Below, one piece after another: positions 1 to 11,288 of a DNA stretch of 64,000 nucleotides; position 1 is the stretch's first letter, and every line of letters starts with the position of its first letter. Made by a program: the position numbers and the translations under genes. The stretch covers positions 1-64,000 of the forward strand of contig JAKLHY010000005.1 of NCBI GenBank assembly GCA_022709905.1, in the 5' to 3' direction. A model generated the notes under the pieces. It was not told the origin of the DNA, searched no databases, and saw only the letters and a program-made list of their open reading frames with translations. The stretch is from Verrucomicrobiota bacterium (GTDB lineage: Bacteria; Verrucomicrobiota; Verrucomicrobiia; Limisphaerales; UBA1319).

Positions 1-476
1 TAGACGGTGCCATTGAACTGCTCGGGGTCGACAAAGGTCTCGACCACCAGCACCGGATGGCCATAACGCGCTTGCCAATCGGCGCTGAGGCGCGCCAAAG
101 ACAAGCGCAGCACCCGGGAACCCAGGTTGGCAATATGGGCATGCGGCAAAATGAGGAAACGGCTGTTGTTGACGACCAGACTCAAGCGCCGATCGCGCTG
201 GGCTCGGGTCCATCCAATCCATTGGTCCCGGTGCTTGAGATGCTTGGCTGCGGCGCTGAAAAGCAGCAGGGCCAGCCAATGGCCTTGGGCATCCACAGCT
301 GCGTAATACATCTGCTCGCCCACGGCTCTTAGTCCGCCGAGGTAATGGTGTTTTCGGAGCAGCTTTTGAAAACGGCGGCGTTCCGCCGTCCCGGTGACAA
401 GCACAATTTGAACCTGCTCCAATTGCTCCTGAGCGCTCTCGGAGAGCTTGCCCGACGGCCCTTTCTTTTGTTTCAT
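1..476 (-). CDS. DUF4338 (DruA-like) protein, 3' part beyond the window
   Basis: The minus strand stays open from an ATG at 474-476 to the window edge, giving 158 residues with no stop. The translation contains HHYLGG near residue 44, an MYYAAVD strand, HRDQWIGWTRAQRDRRL, then VVNNSRFLILP and VVETFVDPEQF. These are hallmarks of the DUF4338 family, which includes DruA of the Druantia anti-phage system and the N-terminal part of some transposase-like proteins. Which of the two this is cannot be settled, because the rest of the gene and its neighbours lie outside. A lysine-rich start precedes the domain. An in-frame stop lies about 17 codons upstream of the chosen ATG, and no clear ribosome site was seen. 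The family call is firm; the biological role is open. Confidence 0.72.
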   Translation of the reverse strand, partial: MKQKKGPSGKLSESAQEQLEQVQIVLVTGTAERRRFQKLLRKHHYLGGLRAVGEQMYYAAVDAQGHWLALLLFSAAAKHLKHRDQWIGWTRAQRDRRLSLVVNNSRFLILPHAHIANLGSRVLRLSLARLSADWQARYGHPVLVVETFVDPEQFNGTV

Positions 477-629
477 GCCGCTGAGCTTAAAAAGTTCACC
501 GGCAAATGTCCCGACAAATCTGCGTTAGCCCTGTTGTTCCTGCTTCAGGGCACTTTCATGCATAGCCGCTGCGCCGGTTTCGAGGGCTGTTTTAAAGCCG
601 GTTTGCGTCGACCGAGGCGACAGGGCCAG

Positions 630-1823
630 TCAACCGAGGACCGTTGGCGACGGTTGTTGCCGGCGAAGGTCGGCCACGCATTCGACGTGTTGGGTATGGG
701 GGAACATATCGAGCGGGGCCACCGTTTTTAGCTCATAAGAGCCAGCCGCGCACAGCTGCTGCAGATCACGGGCCAGCGTGGCGGGATGGCAGGAAATGTA
801 AAGCACCTGGCCATATTCCAGACCGTGCAGCCATTGGAGGGTTTCGGGCGAGCAACCGGTTCGGGGAGGATCCACCAGGATGGCGGACTGCCCGGGATTA
901 AACTGACCCGACAATCGAGGCAGGAGTTCCTCGGCCGACCCGGACCAGAACTCTCCGTTGGTGACGCCCCGGTGTTGTGCGTTTAGACGGGCCGCGCGAA
1001 CCGCCTGAACATCGATCTCAACCCCGACAAAATGTTCCACGTTTCCCGCAAGCTCGATCCCGAAGAAACCGACGCCGCAATACAGATCCACCAGGTTTCG
1101 CGCGGCGCTTTGATCGAGCATCCGGCGGACGGTATTTACCAGGGCGGGCAACAGATGAAAGTTATTCTGAAAAAAGGAGTGGCCGGGCACCACCCAGTTT
1201 TCAGGATTTTTGCGCAATTGGACCTTGAGTCCGCCTTTCGGGGGAGGATGCCGTCTGACCTCGATCAGTTGCTGATTGAGTTCAGGTTCGGCGATGGCGC
1301 ATTCCTCGATGTCGATCACCAGCCGATCCTGGGCGCGAATAAAACCGAGGTTCAATCCTTGTTTGTATTTATCCCACTGGGTGCGAACCAGGATGCGGTT
1401 GCGGTAATGATAAGGCTGAGGGCATGGAACCACCGCCTCGACGGGGGGCTCGGAGAAACCTCCGATGCGTTCGAGGAGATCGCGCACTTGTTTGCGTTTG
1501 AGGCTCAGCTGAACCGCGTAATCCAGATGCTGATACTGGCAACCGCCGCAGTTGCCGAAGTAACGGCAACGTGGCTCCACCCGCTGCGGCGAGGCCTCCA
1601 GAATCTCCAGCATCCGGCCGCGGGCAAATTTCTTTTTGACCTCGGTCAACTCGGCGATCACCCGTTCGCCCGGTATCGTGAAGGGGACGAACACCACAAA
1701 ATCCCGAATCCGGCCGACGCCCTCCCCGCCGAAAGCCAGATCGTCGATGGTCAGTTCGAGCCGCGTTCCCGGCGGATATGGCGGGGCAGCCGCCGGCGCC
1801 CCGCTTTCAGGATGGGATTCCAT
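630..1823 (-). CDS. rlmD: 23S rRNA (uracil-C5)-methyltransferase, RlmD/RumA type
   Basis: This enzyme transfers methyl from SAM to C5 of a uracil in 23S rRNA. A TRAM-type RNA-binding domain covers about residues 18-75. Iron-sulfur ligands follow as C86, C92 and C95 (CRYFGNCGGC), with C175 (EECAI) as the probable fourth. The SAM-binding motif DLYCGVGFFG lies near 246-255, the DPPRTGC motif near 318-324, and the catalytic cysteine is C345 in YISCHP, where most relatives have SCNP. E381 sits in HVECV near the end. Length (397 aa) is normal. It lies 18 bases after gyrA on the same strand, so co-transcription with the gyrase genes is likely. Assignment to RlmD rather than RlmC or RlmCD rests on general similarity. 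Confidence 0.9.
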   Translation of the reverse strand: MESHPESGAPAAAPPYPPGTRLELTIDDLAFGGEGVGRIRDFVVFVPFTIPGERVIAELTEVKKKFARGRMLEILEASPQRVEPRCRYFGNCGGCQYQHLDYAVQLSLKRKQVRDLLERIGGFSEPPVEAVVPCPQPYHYRNRILVRTQWDKYKQGLNLGFIRAQDRLVIDIEECAIAEPELNQQLIEVRRHPPPKGGLKVQLRKNPENWVVPGHSFFQNNFHLLPALVNTVRRMLDQSAARNLVDLYCGVGFFGIELAGNVEHFVGVEIDVQAVRAARLNAQHRGVTNGEFWSGSAEELLPRLSGQFNPGQSAILVDPPRTGCSPETLQWLHGLEYGQVLYISCHPATLARDLQQLCAAGSYELKTVAPLDMFPHTQHVECVADLRRQQPSPTVLG

Positions 1824-1841
1824 GGAGTGCCAAACGCCGGT

Positions 1842-4490
1842 TTATGTTGGTGGCGGTGTTGCCGGGGCGGCATCCGCCTCTTCCTGATCTTCTTCCTCGC
1901 TGATGACCGGGGCGATGGCGGATAGGGTGTCGTTCTCGGCCAGATCGATCAGCTTCACCCCCATCGTATTTCGGCCGGCCTCACGGATATCCTTCACCCC
2001 GATCCGGACCATCTGGCCGCCGACCGTGATCAGCATGATTTCGTCCTGATCTTTCACGGTCAGAGCCCCGACGACGGCGCCCGTGCGATCGGTGGTTTTC
2101 ATCGTGATGATGCCTTTGCCGGCGCGCGATTGAGAACGGTATTCGCTGAAGTCGGTTCGTTTGCCGATGCCATTCTCGCCGGCCACCAACAGGGTGGCAT
2201 CCGATTGAACCACAGCCAGGGCGACGACGGCGTCGTTCGATTCCAGACTGATGCCCCGAACCCCGGCCGCCGGCCGCCCCATGGATCGAACGTCCTCCTC
2301 GGGAAACCGGATGCTCATGCCTTCGCGCGTGATGAGCACCACCTCGTCCTGGCCGGAGGTGAGTTTGACATCGATCAGCAGATCTCCCGGTTCGATGCCA
2401 ATCGCGATAATGCCGTCTTTGCGGATATTGGCGAACTCCTCGATGGCGGTTTTTTTGACGGTACCCTGGCGGGTGGCGAAAAAGATGTGGCCGGGCTGCT
2501 TCCAGGTTTCGTCCTCGTTATTGGCGCCGGTTTTGGCGACGATGCGGATCATGGCCGCAATTTTTTCGTCGGCGCGCAACTCGAGCAGGTTGGCGATGCT
2601 ACGGCCCTTGCCGGCCCGGGCCATGTCGGGCACCTCATGCACCCGTTCGGCATAAACCCGGCCTGTGTTGGTAAAAAAGAGCAGGAAATCGTGGGTGCTG
2701 GCGGTGAACAGGTGTTCGATGAAATCGGCGGACTCGCCTTCGACGGCCGATTCAGTGCGGGTGGCCATGCCGATCACTCCTTTGCCGCCGCGCCGTTGGG
2801 CCCGATAAGAGCTGACATTCGTGCGTTTGATCAGGCCATTGTGCGTCAGCGTGATGATCACGCCTTCGTTGGCGATCAGATCCTCGATCGCAATCTCGCC
2901 TTCGTCCGGAACAAGTTCGGTCAGACGGGGATTGGCATATCGCGCTTTGATATCGAGCAATTCCTGCTTGATAATCGCCATCACCCGGGATTCCTTGGCC
3001 AGGATATCCAGAAGATCCTTGATTTTTTCCAGCAAAGCCGCGTATTCGGCACGGACCTTTTCCCGCTCCAGGCCGGTCAACTGATACAGCCGAAGGTCCA
3101 GGATGGCATCCGCTTGCGCCTCGCTGAACGCGTAGCGCCCATTGGTTAAACGATCCTCTTTGCGGATCAGAATGCCAAAATGCTCGACGGCGGACCGTGA
3201 AAACTCGTAAGCCAGCAACTTGACCCTGGCCTCTTCCCGGGTGGCGGAGGTGCGAATGATCCGGATGAAATCGTCCAGGTTCGCCAAGGCGATCAGATAT
3301 CCCTCGAGCAGCTCCGCGCGTTCCTCGGCCTTGCGCAGCTCAAATCGGGTGCGCCTCAAGATCACTTCGCGGCGATGATCGATATAGCATTGAATGAGCT
3401 CTTTCAGTCCGAGAACCTTGGGGCGTCCATGATCGATGCCGAGCATGATCACACTGAAGGAGGTCTCCAACTGGGTGTGTTTGTACAGGTTGTTGATGAC
3501 GACCTTCGGAATGGCGTCGCGCTTCAGCTCGATCACCACCCGGGTGTTCTCGTCGGATTCATCCCGGATGCCGGATATGTCCGGCAAGGTCTTTTCATTG
3601 ACCAGCTCGGCAATCCGCTCCACCAATTGCGCGCGGTTGACGTTGTAGGGAATTTCCGTCACGACGATCTGCTCACGGCCGTTTTTCAGTTGCTCGACGC
3701 CCATGCGCCCGCGGATTTTCAAACTGCCCCGACCGGTCGTGAAATACTGCCGGATGGGATCCAGGCCACAAAGCATGCAGCCCGTGGGAAAATCGGGGCC
3801 TTTGACATGCTTCATCAGCTCGGCCACCGTGATCTCGGGCCGATCGATCTGCGCGCAAACGCCGTCGATGATCTCGCCCAGGTTGTGGGGGGGAATGTTG
3901 GTGGCCATGCCGACGGCGATTCCCGTGCCGCCGTTGACCAATAAATTGGGAAAGGCCGCCGGAAACACCGTGGGCTCGGTCAGGCGCTCGTCATAGTTCG
4001 GAACAAAATCCACCGTGTCCCGATCCATGTCGATCATCAGCGCCGATCCCAGATGCGTCATCCGCGCCTCGGTGTACCGCATGGCCGCCGGAGGATCGCC
4101 CTCCACCGATCCGAAGTTCCCCTGCCCGTCCACCAAACGCTCCCGCATCGCCCATGGCTGGGCCATGTGAACAAGGGTTGGATAGATGACGGATTCCCCG
4201 TGGGGATGGTAGTTGCCGCTGGTGTCGCCGCAGATTTTCGCGCACTTGAAATGTTTGCGCCCGGGCAACAGCCCCAGCTCGTGCATCGTGTACAGGATCC
4301 GACGCTGCGACGGCTTCAAACCGTCGCGGACATCCGGCAGGGCGCGCGAGATGATGACCGACATTGAGTAATCCAAGAAGGAATTCTTGATCTCGTCGGC
4401 GACGTTCATCTTCACAATTTTCTCGCCGGTTGCGAAGAGAGACGCGCCCGCGGGGGCTTGAGGTTCATTAGGATTTTCCGACATAGTCAA
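1842..4490 (-). CDS. gyrA: DNA gyrase subunit A
   Basis: This is the breakage-reunion subunit of DNA gyrase, acting with GyrB to introduce negative supercoils. The active-site tyrosine is Y139 (AAMRYTEAR). The GyrA box QRRGGKG lies at 565-571 and is followed by the beta-pinwheel domain, which marks gyrase rather than topoisomerase IV. The tail is acidic (SEEEDQEEAD) and then rich in Ala and Pro. The quinolone-determining loop reads HPHGESVIYP: the serine equal to E. coli S83 is present (S100), but the position equal to D87 is proline (P104). Translation may begin at M1 or M3. The gene follows gyrB by 27 bases. Confidence 0.97.
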   Translation of the reverse strand: MTMSENPNEPQAPAGASLFATGEKIVKMNVADEIKNSFLDYSMSVIISRALPDVRDGLKPSQRRILYTMHELGLLPGRKHFKCAKICGDTSGNYHPHGESVIYPTLVHMAQPWAMRERLVDGQGNFGSVEGDPPAAMRYTEARMTHLGSALMIDMDRDTVDFVPNYDERLTEPTVFPAAFPNLLVNGGTGIAVGMATNIPPHNLGEIIDGVCAQIDRPEITVAELMKHVKGPDFPTGCMLCGLDPIRQYFTTGRGSLKIRGRMGVEQLKNGREQIVVTEIPYNVNRAQLVERIAELVNEKTLPDISGIRDESDENTRVVIELKRDAIPKVVINNLYKHTQLETSFSVIMLGIDHGRPKVLGLKELIQCYIDHRREVILRRTRFELRKAEERAELLEGYLIALANLDDFIRIIRTSATREEARVKLLAYEFSRSAVEHFGILIRKEDRLTNGRYAFSEAQADAILDLRLYQLTGLEREKVRAEYAALLEKIKDLLDILAKESRVMAIIKQELLDIKARYANPRLTELVPDEGEIAIEDLIANEGVIITLTHNGLIKRTNVSSYRAQRRGGKGVIGMATRTESAVEGESADFIEHLFTASTHDFLLFFTNTGRVYAERVHEVPDMARAGKGRSIANLLELRADEKIAAMIRIVAKTGANNEDETWKQPGHIFFATRQGTVKKTAIEEFANIRKDGIIAIGIEPGDLLIDVKLTSGQDEVVLITREGMSIRFPEEDVRSMGRPAAGVRGISLESNDAVVALAVVQSDATLLVAGENGIGKRTDFSEYRSQSRAGKGIITMKTTDRTGAVVGALTVKDQDEIMLITVGGQMVRIGVKDIREAGRNTMGVKLIDLAENDTLSAIAPVISEEEDQEEADAAPATPPPT

Positions 4491-4517
4491 GTGGAAATAG
4501 GGGAGCCCCCGGGCGGT

Positions 4518-7091
<2,574 letters not shown>

Positions 7092-7120
7092 TTATCATCC
7101 CGCATGCGTCATGGTTGCAA
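7092..7120 (-). promoter_or_regulatory. Candidate sigma-70 promoter of gyrB
   Basis: Read on the minus strand, TTGCAA (7115-7120) and TGATAA (7092-7097) are separated by exactly 17 bases. This is a good match in spacing and a fair match in sequence to -35 and -10 boxes. The leader to the gyrB start would be about 80 bases. This is pattern evidence only, with no known regulator site next to it. Confidence 0.4.
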
Positions 7121-7348
7121 CCCTTAGGATCTCAACCGGCGGATACACTCCTGCTTGTCAGTCACGCGCGCTTTCATACTAAAAACTTCCGCTCCCCAGC
7201 ACAATCTTTATTTCTTGCGCCGTGCCAGCCTGAACACCATTAGTTGTGGGACCAAGAGATTCCCCACCAAATGGATGGTAGAGATCGGCGTGAAGCGATC
7301 CAATAATTCCGGGGGAAACTTGCGGGAGGGGCTCCTGTAAGCCAGTCC
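7121..7348. other. Non-coding stretch between gyrB promoter and small exported gene
   Basis: Together with the promoter region this is the 341-base gap between gyrB and the gene ending at 7349. Short open frames exist on both strands (for example 7155-7340 plus), but their translations show no family features and no ribosome site. No RNA gene or clear terminator was seen. Confidence 0.4.
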
Positions 7349-7792
7349 TTATTCCTGAATCGATTGGACGACAACGAACCAGGCAGTGTCGTTCTTATCA
7401 TCCCCCGCCAGGACAATGGGTTCTCCATGAACCAGGGGTTGGCGTTTCTTGACAACCAGTTTGCCTTCGCCGAACAGCTTGATTTCGAGGGCATCGGGAC
7501 CGCATTGGCTGAATTCGAGCTCGCATTTGGGGCTCATTTTGACGCGTTGCCCGGCTTGTTTTGGCAAAGCGATGATTTGTCGGCTGACTTCGAAGTAATT
7601 CTTCCACTTGAACACCCTGCGCAGTTTCTCGGACAATGGGGCGCCGATATCTTTGAGGTTTTTTCCGGCGGGTTTGGGTTGGTCAGTCCCCCACACCAGC
7701 TGGGCCTGCAATTTAACGCCCTTTTCTTCTCCATGTGCCACCGCTGGAACCGTTAATGCCAGCAGGAATATTGTAAAGAAACGCAGGTACAT
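7349..7792 (-). CDS. Small exported protein of unknown function
   Basis: A 147-residue protein with a Sec signal peptide: hydrophobic run FFTIFLLALTVPAVA, then a likely cut near AHG-EE. The mature part has about 125 residues, is lysine-rich and mainly beta in character, with two cysteines (PKCELEFSQC). No family was recognised. It begins 4 bases after the stop of the probable anti-sigma gene and is the last gene of the hisB-sigma-anti-sigma run. It is therefore plausibly an output or sensor protein of that envelope-stress-like system, which is inference from position only. Confidence 0.7.
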   Translation of the reverse strand: MYLRFFTIFLLALTVPAVAHGEEKGVKLQAQLVWGTDQPKPAGKNLKDIGAPLSEKLRRVFKWKNYFEVSRQIIALPKQAGQRVKMSPKCELEFSQCGPDALEIKLFGEGKLVVKKRQPLVHGEPIVLAGDDKNDTAWFVVVQSIQE

Positions 7793-7796
7793 CGGT

Positions 7797-8306
7797 CTAT
7801 TGAATCATATAGTCAAGTTCCTCCGGGTAGGTAGACATCGCTTGACCCACTTTGGTGTCCACCCAGACGACGGAGATTCCATCAGATTGGGAACGAAAGG
7901 TAAAGAAATTTGCTGCGGTCAACTGCGTTTCAATCTCGTCGGCAACCACTGTGGGTTGCGGGCTCTGGAACGGATGGAGGCTGAGCAAGGCCAGCATGCC
8001 GGCGGCTCCGGCAGGAGCCAACCATCGCCACCAGACCCAGGTCCTCCCAGGGGTCGCTCGGGACGTCGCCCCCTCGGGGTCCGACTTCAAACGGCTCTCG
8101 ATCTGGGCCCAATAAAAATCGCCGGCCACTGGCAGTCGGCGCTCGACCTCATGGGCGCGCAACAACTCACGCATTCGGGACAGTTCCTCTGTCCATTGTC
8201 GGGCTTCCGGATCACCTTCAATCCGCTGGCGCAAGGAGGCTTCTTCGGCCGGACTCAATTCTCCGTCGACCAGGGCTTGCCACTTGAGATAGCGTTTGGA
8301 TTTCAT
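7797..8306 (-). CDS. Probable membrane-anchored anti-sigma factor
   Basis: A 169-residue protein. The N-terminal part (about residues 1-80) is a small helical domain with LKWQALVDGELSPAEEASLRQRI, the arrangement seen at the start of many anti-sigma factors. One transmembrane helix follows near 90-110 (WLAPAGAAGMLALLSL), then a short outer domain. The HxxxCxxC zinc motif of ZAS-type anti-sigma factors is absent. The gene starts 5 bases after the ECF sigma gene, which is the main reason for the call. Its partner would be that sigma factor, held at the inner face of the membrane. Confidence 0.68.
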   Translation of the reverse strand: MKSKRYLKWQALVDGELSPAEEASLRQRIEGDPEARQWTEELSRMRELLRAHEVERRLPVAGDFYWAQIESRLKSDPEGATSRATPGRTWVWWRWLAPAGAAGMLALLSLHPFQSPQPTVVADEIETQLTAANFFTFRSQSDGISVVWVDTKVGQAMSTYPEELDYMIQ

Positions 8307-8311
8307 GCGTC

Positions 8312-8929
8312 TCAGGCCTGTTCTTCCCGTTTAATTCCAGCCATGAGTGAAGCCATGCGCCGTCTGGCGTAAAACAGACGGGACATCACCGTTCCAATCG
8401 AGCAATTCATGGCTTTAGCGATATCTTTGTATTCGAGTTCTTCAAACTCATGCAGGACAAGGACGGTTCGGTGTTCATGAGACAACTGCTCCAGTGCCCG
8501 GTCGATGCGTTGCCTCAATTCCTGAAGTTCCAAGCGTTCAGTCGGATTGGGACTCGTGAATGGGACCTGCCGTTCCACGCCTCCCGATTCCTCGTTCAAC
8601 GAATCGAGGGACTCGGTTTTCTGCCGCTTCTGGCGCCGCAACTGGTCCAGGCACAGGTTGATCACAATTCGGGTGATCCAGGTCACGAAGCTGGATTCCC
8701 TTTGGAACTGATTCAACCTTTGCCAGGCCTTCACCCAGGCTTCCTGAGAAAGATCTAAGGCTTCATCTTCGTTGCGTAACAAGCTAAACGCGCGAGCGTA
8801 AATCTTGTCCCGATGCCTGGCCACCAATCCCTCAAAGGCGGAGGTGTCGCCGTTCTGGGCTTTCTGAACGAGCGTCTCATCCGTCTCGAGTGAATTGTCT
8901 TGCCCTGTTGTCATCGGATTGGACGGCAC
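8312..8929 (-). CDS. RNA polymerase ECF-type sigma factor
   Basis: A 205-residue sigma-70 family protein of the extracytoplasmic-function group. Region 2 covers about residues 30-95, with FSLLRNEDEALDLSQEAWVKAW and SSFVTWITRIVINLCLDQLRR for -10 recognition. Region 4 covers about 145-195, with LEQLSHEHRTVLVLHEFEELEYKDIA and a helix-turn-helix (SIGTVMSRLFYARRRM). The linker is charged. It lies 40 bases downstream of hisB and directly before the probable anti-sigma gene. ECF factors commonly activate their own operon, but no self-promoter could be identified without a consensus. Confidence 0.92.
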   Translation of the reverse strand: MPSNPMTTGQDNSLETDETLVQKAQNGDTSAFEGLVARHRDKIYARAFSLLRNEDEALDLSQEAWVKAWQRLNQFQRESSFVTWITRIVINLCLDQLRRQKRQKTESLDSLNEESGGVERQVPFTSPNPTERLELQELRQRIDRALEQLSHEHRTVLVLHEFEELEYKDIAKAMNCSIGTVMSRLFYARRRMASLMAGIKREEQA

Positions 8930-8969
8930 ATTCGCGGAGGATATTCAGAGAAGTCCATTACAAATCTCA

Positions 8970-9632
8970 CTAAAGTTTTCCCTTTGTTGAAGGCAGTTGA
9001 TCCCCCAAACGCGGATCCTTTTGGCATGCGAAGTCGGATGCCTTGGCAAAGGCCTTGAACAAGGCTTCCACGATATGATGGGGTTCGTCGCCATAGAGGA
9101 GCTCGAGGTGGAGGTTGCATCGAGCCTCATTGGCAAAGGCTTGAAAAAACTCCCGGGCCAAGCCGAAGCGAAAGGCGCACACCATATCCCCGGAACGTTC
9201 TTCGCGTCCCAACTGGCGCAACGGCCAGCGATCCAATCCCTTCCAGACCAGGTAAGGCCGACCGCTGAAATCAATCACACACCGGGCCAGGCACTCGTCC
9301 ATCGGCACATAAGCCTCTCCCGTCCAGGGATTACGCGGATCGAACCCTGTTCCATACCGGCGGATGCCGCGTTTGTCCCCTAACGCCTTGGCATAGGCTT
9401 GGCCGAGGGCGATCCCGCAATCCTCGACGGTGTGATGGGCGTCCACCTCCAGGTCACCCTGGCAATCCAGCTTGAGATCAATCATCGCATGCCGCGCCAG
9501 GAGGTCCAGCATGTGGTTAAAAAAGGCAATCCCGGTCTGGATATTCCCTCGGCCGCTTCCATCGATCACCAAGTCCACTCGGATCCGGGTTTCTTTGGTT
9601 GATCGCCTGACTAAGGCCCGTCGGACTTTCAT
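8970..9632 (-). CDS. hisB: Imidazoleglycerol-phosphate dehydratase
   Basis: This enzyme dehydrates imidazole glycerol phosphate in histidine biosynthesis, with a di-manganese centre. The two-fold repeated metal motifs are visible: FFNHMLDLLARH and DAHHTVEDCGIALGQA in the first half, and HHIVEALFKAFA in the second. The start is set at 9632 (MKVRRALVRR), where family members begin. The frame stays open 10 codons further upstream, but those residues are not family-like. Length is about 220 residues. No other his gene is in the window, so it is separated from its pathway partners and placed just before an ECF sigma operon. Confidence 0.93.
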   Translation of the reverse strand: MKVRRALVRRSTKETRIRVDLVIDGSGRGNIQTGIAFFNHMLDLLARHAMIDLKLDCQGDLEVDAHHTVEDCGIALGQAYAKALGDKRGIRRYGTGFDPRNPWTGEAYVPMDECLARCVIDFSGRPYLVWKGLDRWPLRQLGREERSGDMVCAFRFGLAREFFQAFANEARCNLHLELLYGDEPHHIVEALFKAFAKASDFACQKDPRLGDQLPSTKGKL

Positions 9633-9761
9633 AAGTGATTCTTTCTTTATCCTTTGACTCAAGAAAAGCCAACTGAATTTGAGTGCTTCCTCATGTTCAG
9701 CTTTCCGATGACGATGCCCGGCACTGCAAATCGGAGGTCTGCAGTTGGCAGAAACGCTTCT

Positions 9762-9837
9762 GCGGAATGAATTCCGCGCGCCGATTCTCCTCGGCGCCGA
9801 AGCGAGAGTGGCCCGGCATGCGCGGGATTAATCCCGC
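9762..9837 (+). repeat. Dispersed palindromic repeat, family B, copy 1
   Basis: Two near-perfect palindromes lie in the 285-base gap between hisB and the uroporphyrinogen-decarboxylase-like gene: GCGGAATGAATTCCGC (9762-9777) and GCGGGATTAATCCCGC (9822-9837). The second is followed by AGCGCCGGTCG. Related sequence recurs around 58441-58500 (minus) and at 61314-61340. The divergent flanking genes could share regulation here, but occurrence at unrelated loci favours a dispersed repeat. Confidence 0.6.
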
Positions 9838-9917
9838 AGCGCCGGTCGACGCAGGATTCAAGACAGAGGTTTTTCCTTGCGACTTTACTGAAACAACATT
9901 TCCCTTGAGGCACACTT

Positions 9918-11288
9918 ATGACGCGACGAGATCTTCTGCTGGCGGCGCTTCGGAATCAATCGACGCCGCGCCCCGCCTGGTTGCCTTTTGTGGGATGCCA
10001 CGGCGGCAAGCTTATCGGCAAATCGGCCGCCGATTATCTCCGGTCTCCCGACCTGATCGTCCAGGGCTTGCTCGAGGCCTTCAGGCTCTATGAGCCCGAC
10101 GGTCTTCCGGTCATGTTTGACTTGCAGATCGAGGCTGAAGTCCTGGGATGCGCTCTTCACTGGGCCGACGAAGTGCCGCCCTCGGTCGTGACCCATCCCC
10201 TGGCTGGAGGCGATTTGAGTCAATTCCCCACCCTCAGGGCCGACAAGGGACGGTTACCCGTGGTGCTGGAAGCGATGAACCGTATGAGACGCGAGGTTGG
10301 CAAGGAGATCGCTCTCTACGGCCTGATTTGCGGGCCCTTTACTCTGGCCGCCCATCTGATGGGCAGCGATTTGTTCCTGGCGATGTTCGATCGCCAGGAG
10401 TTCGTCTGCGAGGTCATGCAATTCTGCGCCGACATCGGCATCCAGATGGCGGGGCACTACCTGGACCATGGCGCCGACGTAATCGCAGTCGTGGATCCGA
10501 TGACGAGTCAGATTTCAGCCCGGCATTTTCAGACATTTGTTGCCCCGCCCCTGAACCGGGTCTTCGACTCGATTCGCGCTCGGGGCTCTCTCTCCTCGCT
10601 CTTTGTCTGCGGCGATGTGACCCGCAATCTGGAGGTCATGTGCCAAACCCGGGCCGATAATATCTCAGTCGATGAACAGATCGACCTGCGCCAATTGCGC
10701 GAGCTCTGTGGCCGGGAGAACAAATCGTTCGGCGGCAATTTGCGATTAACGGCCGTTCTGCTGCTTGGGGATGAGGATGACGCCCGAACTGAAACGCTTG
10801 CGATCTTGGACAAGGCGGGTTCCCAAGGATTTGTCCTGGCGCCGGGCTGTGATCTGCCTTATCACGTGCCCCCCAAGAATCTTCAGGCTGTTGCCCAGAT
10901 GGTCCATGATCCCTACCAACGGGACGTGGCCAAGACCACCCTCAAGTCCAAAGCTGACGATGCGTTCGCCGATATCCAGCTTCCCGATTACGAAGCCCGG
11001 CATTGCATTGTGGTCGACGTGATCACCCTTGATTCGACATCGTGCGCCCCCTGTCAATACATGATGGAAGCCGTCAGCCGGGCCTCCCAAAACACGCCGG
11101 TCCGGGTTTTTGTCAACGAACACAAAATCAAGGTCCGCGAGGGCCTCGGCATGATGATGCGCCTGGGCGTCAAGAGCCTTCCCACCATCTGCATCGATGG
11201 CGAGATCCGCTTTTCCTCCTTCATTCCCGATCAAAACACGCTGGTCGCGGCGATTGAGGAGGCCGCCCGCAAAAAGATGTCCTCATGA
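9918..11288 (+). CDS. UroD/MtaA-like protein fused to a thioredoxin-like domain
   Basis: A 456-residue protein. Residues 1 to about 335 form a uroporphyrinogen-decarboxylase-fold (PF01208) domain of the kind also found in MtaA/CmuA methylcobamide:CoM methyltransferases. It includes IALYGLICGPFTLA, VVDPMTSQISARHF and the late motif LAPGCDLPYHVPPKN. The zinc motif HxC of MtaA is altered to F229-V230-C231, while the later cysteine (C311) is kept. After a linker, residues about 360-456 form a thioredoxin-like domain with C376-A-P-C379 and the cis-proline loop SLPTICIDG. The gene overlaps the downstream CobW-type GTPase by 4 bases. Haem synthesis is unlikely; a corrinoid- or metal-linked methyl transfer or redox role is inferred. 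Substrate unknown. Confidence 0.82.
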   Translation: MTRRDLLLAALRNQSTPRPAWLPFVGCHGGKLIGKSAADYLRSPDLIVQGLLEAFRLYEPDGLPVMFDLQIEAEVLGCALHWADEVPPSVVTHPLAGGDLSQFPTLRADKGRLPVVLEAMNRMRREVGKEIALYGLICGPFTLAAHLMGSDLFLAMFDRQEFVCEVMQFCADIGIQMAGHYLDHGADVIAVVDPMTSQISARHFQTFVAPPLNRVFDSIRARGSLSSLFVCGDVTRNLEVMCQTRADNISVDEQIDLRQLRELCGRENKSFGGNLRLTAVLLLGDEDDARTETLAILDKAGSQGFVLAPGCDLPYHVPPKNLQAVAQMVHDPYQRDVAKTTLKSKADDAFADIQLPDYEARHCIVVDVITLDSTSCAPCQYMMEAVSRASQNTPVRVFVNEHKIKVREGLGMMMRLGVKSLPTICIDGEIRFSSFIPDQNTLVAAIEEAARKKMSS

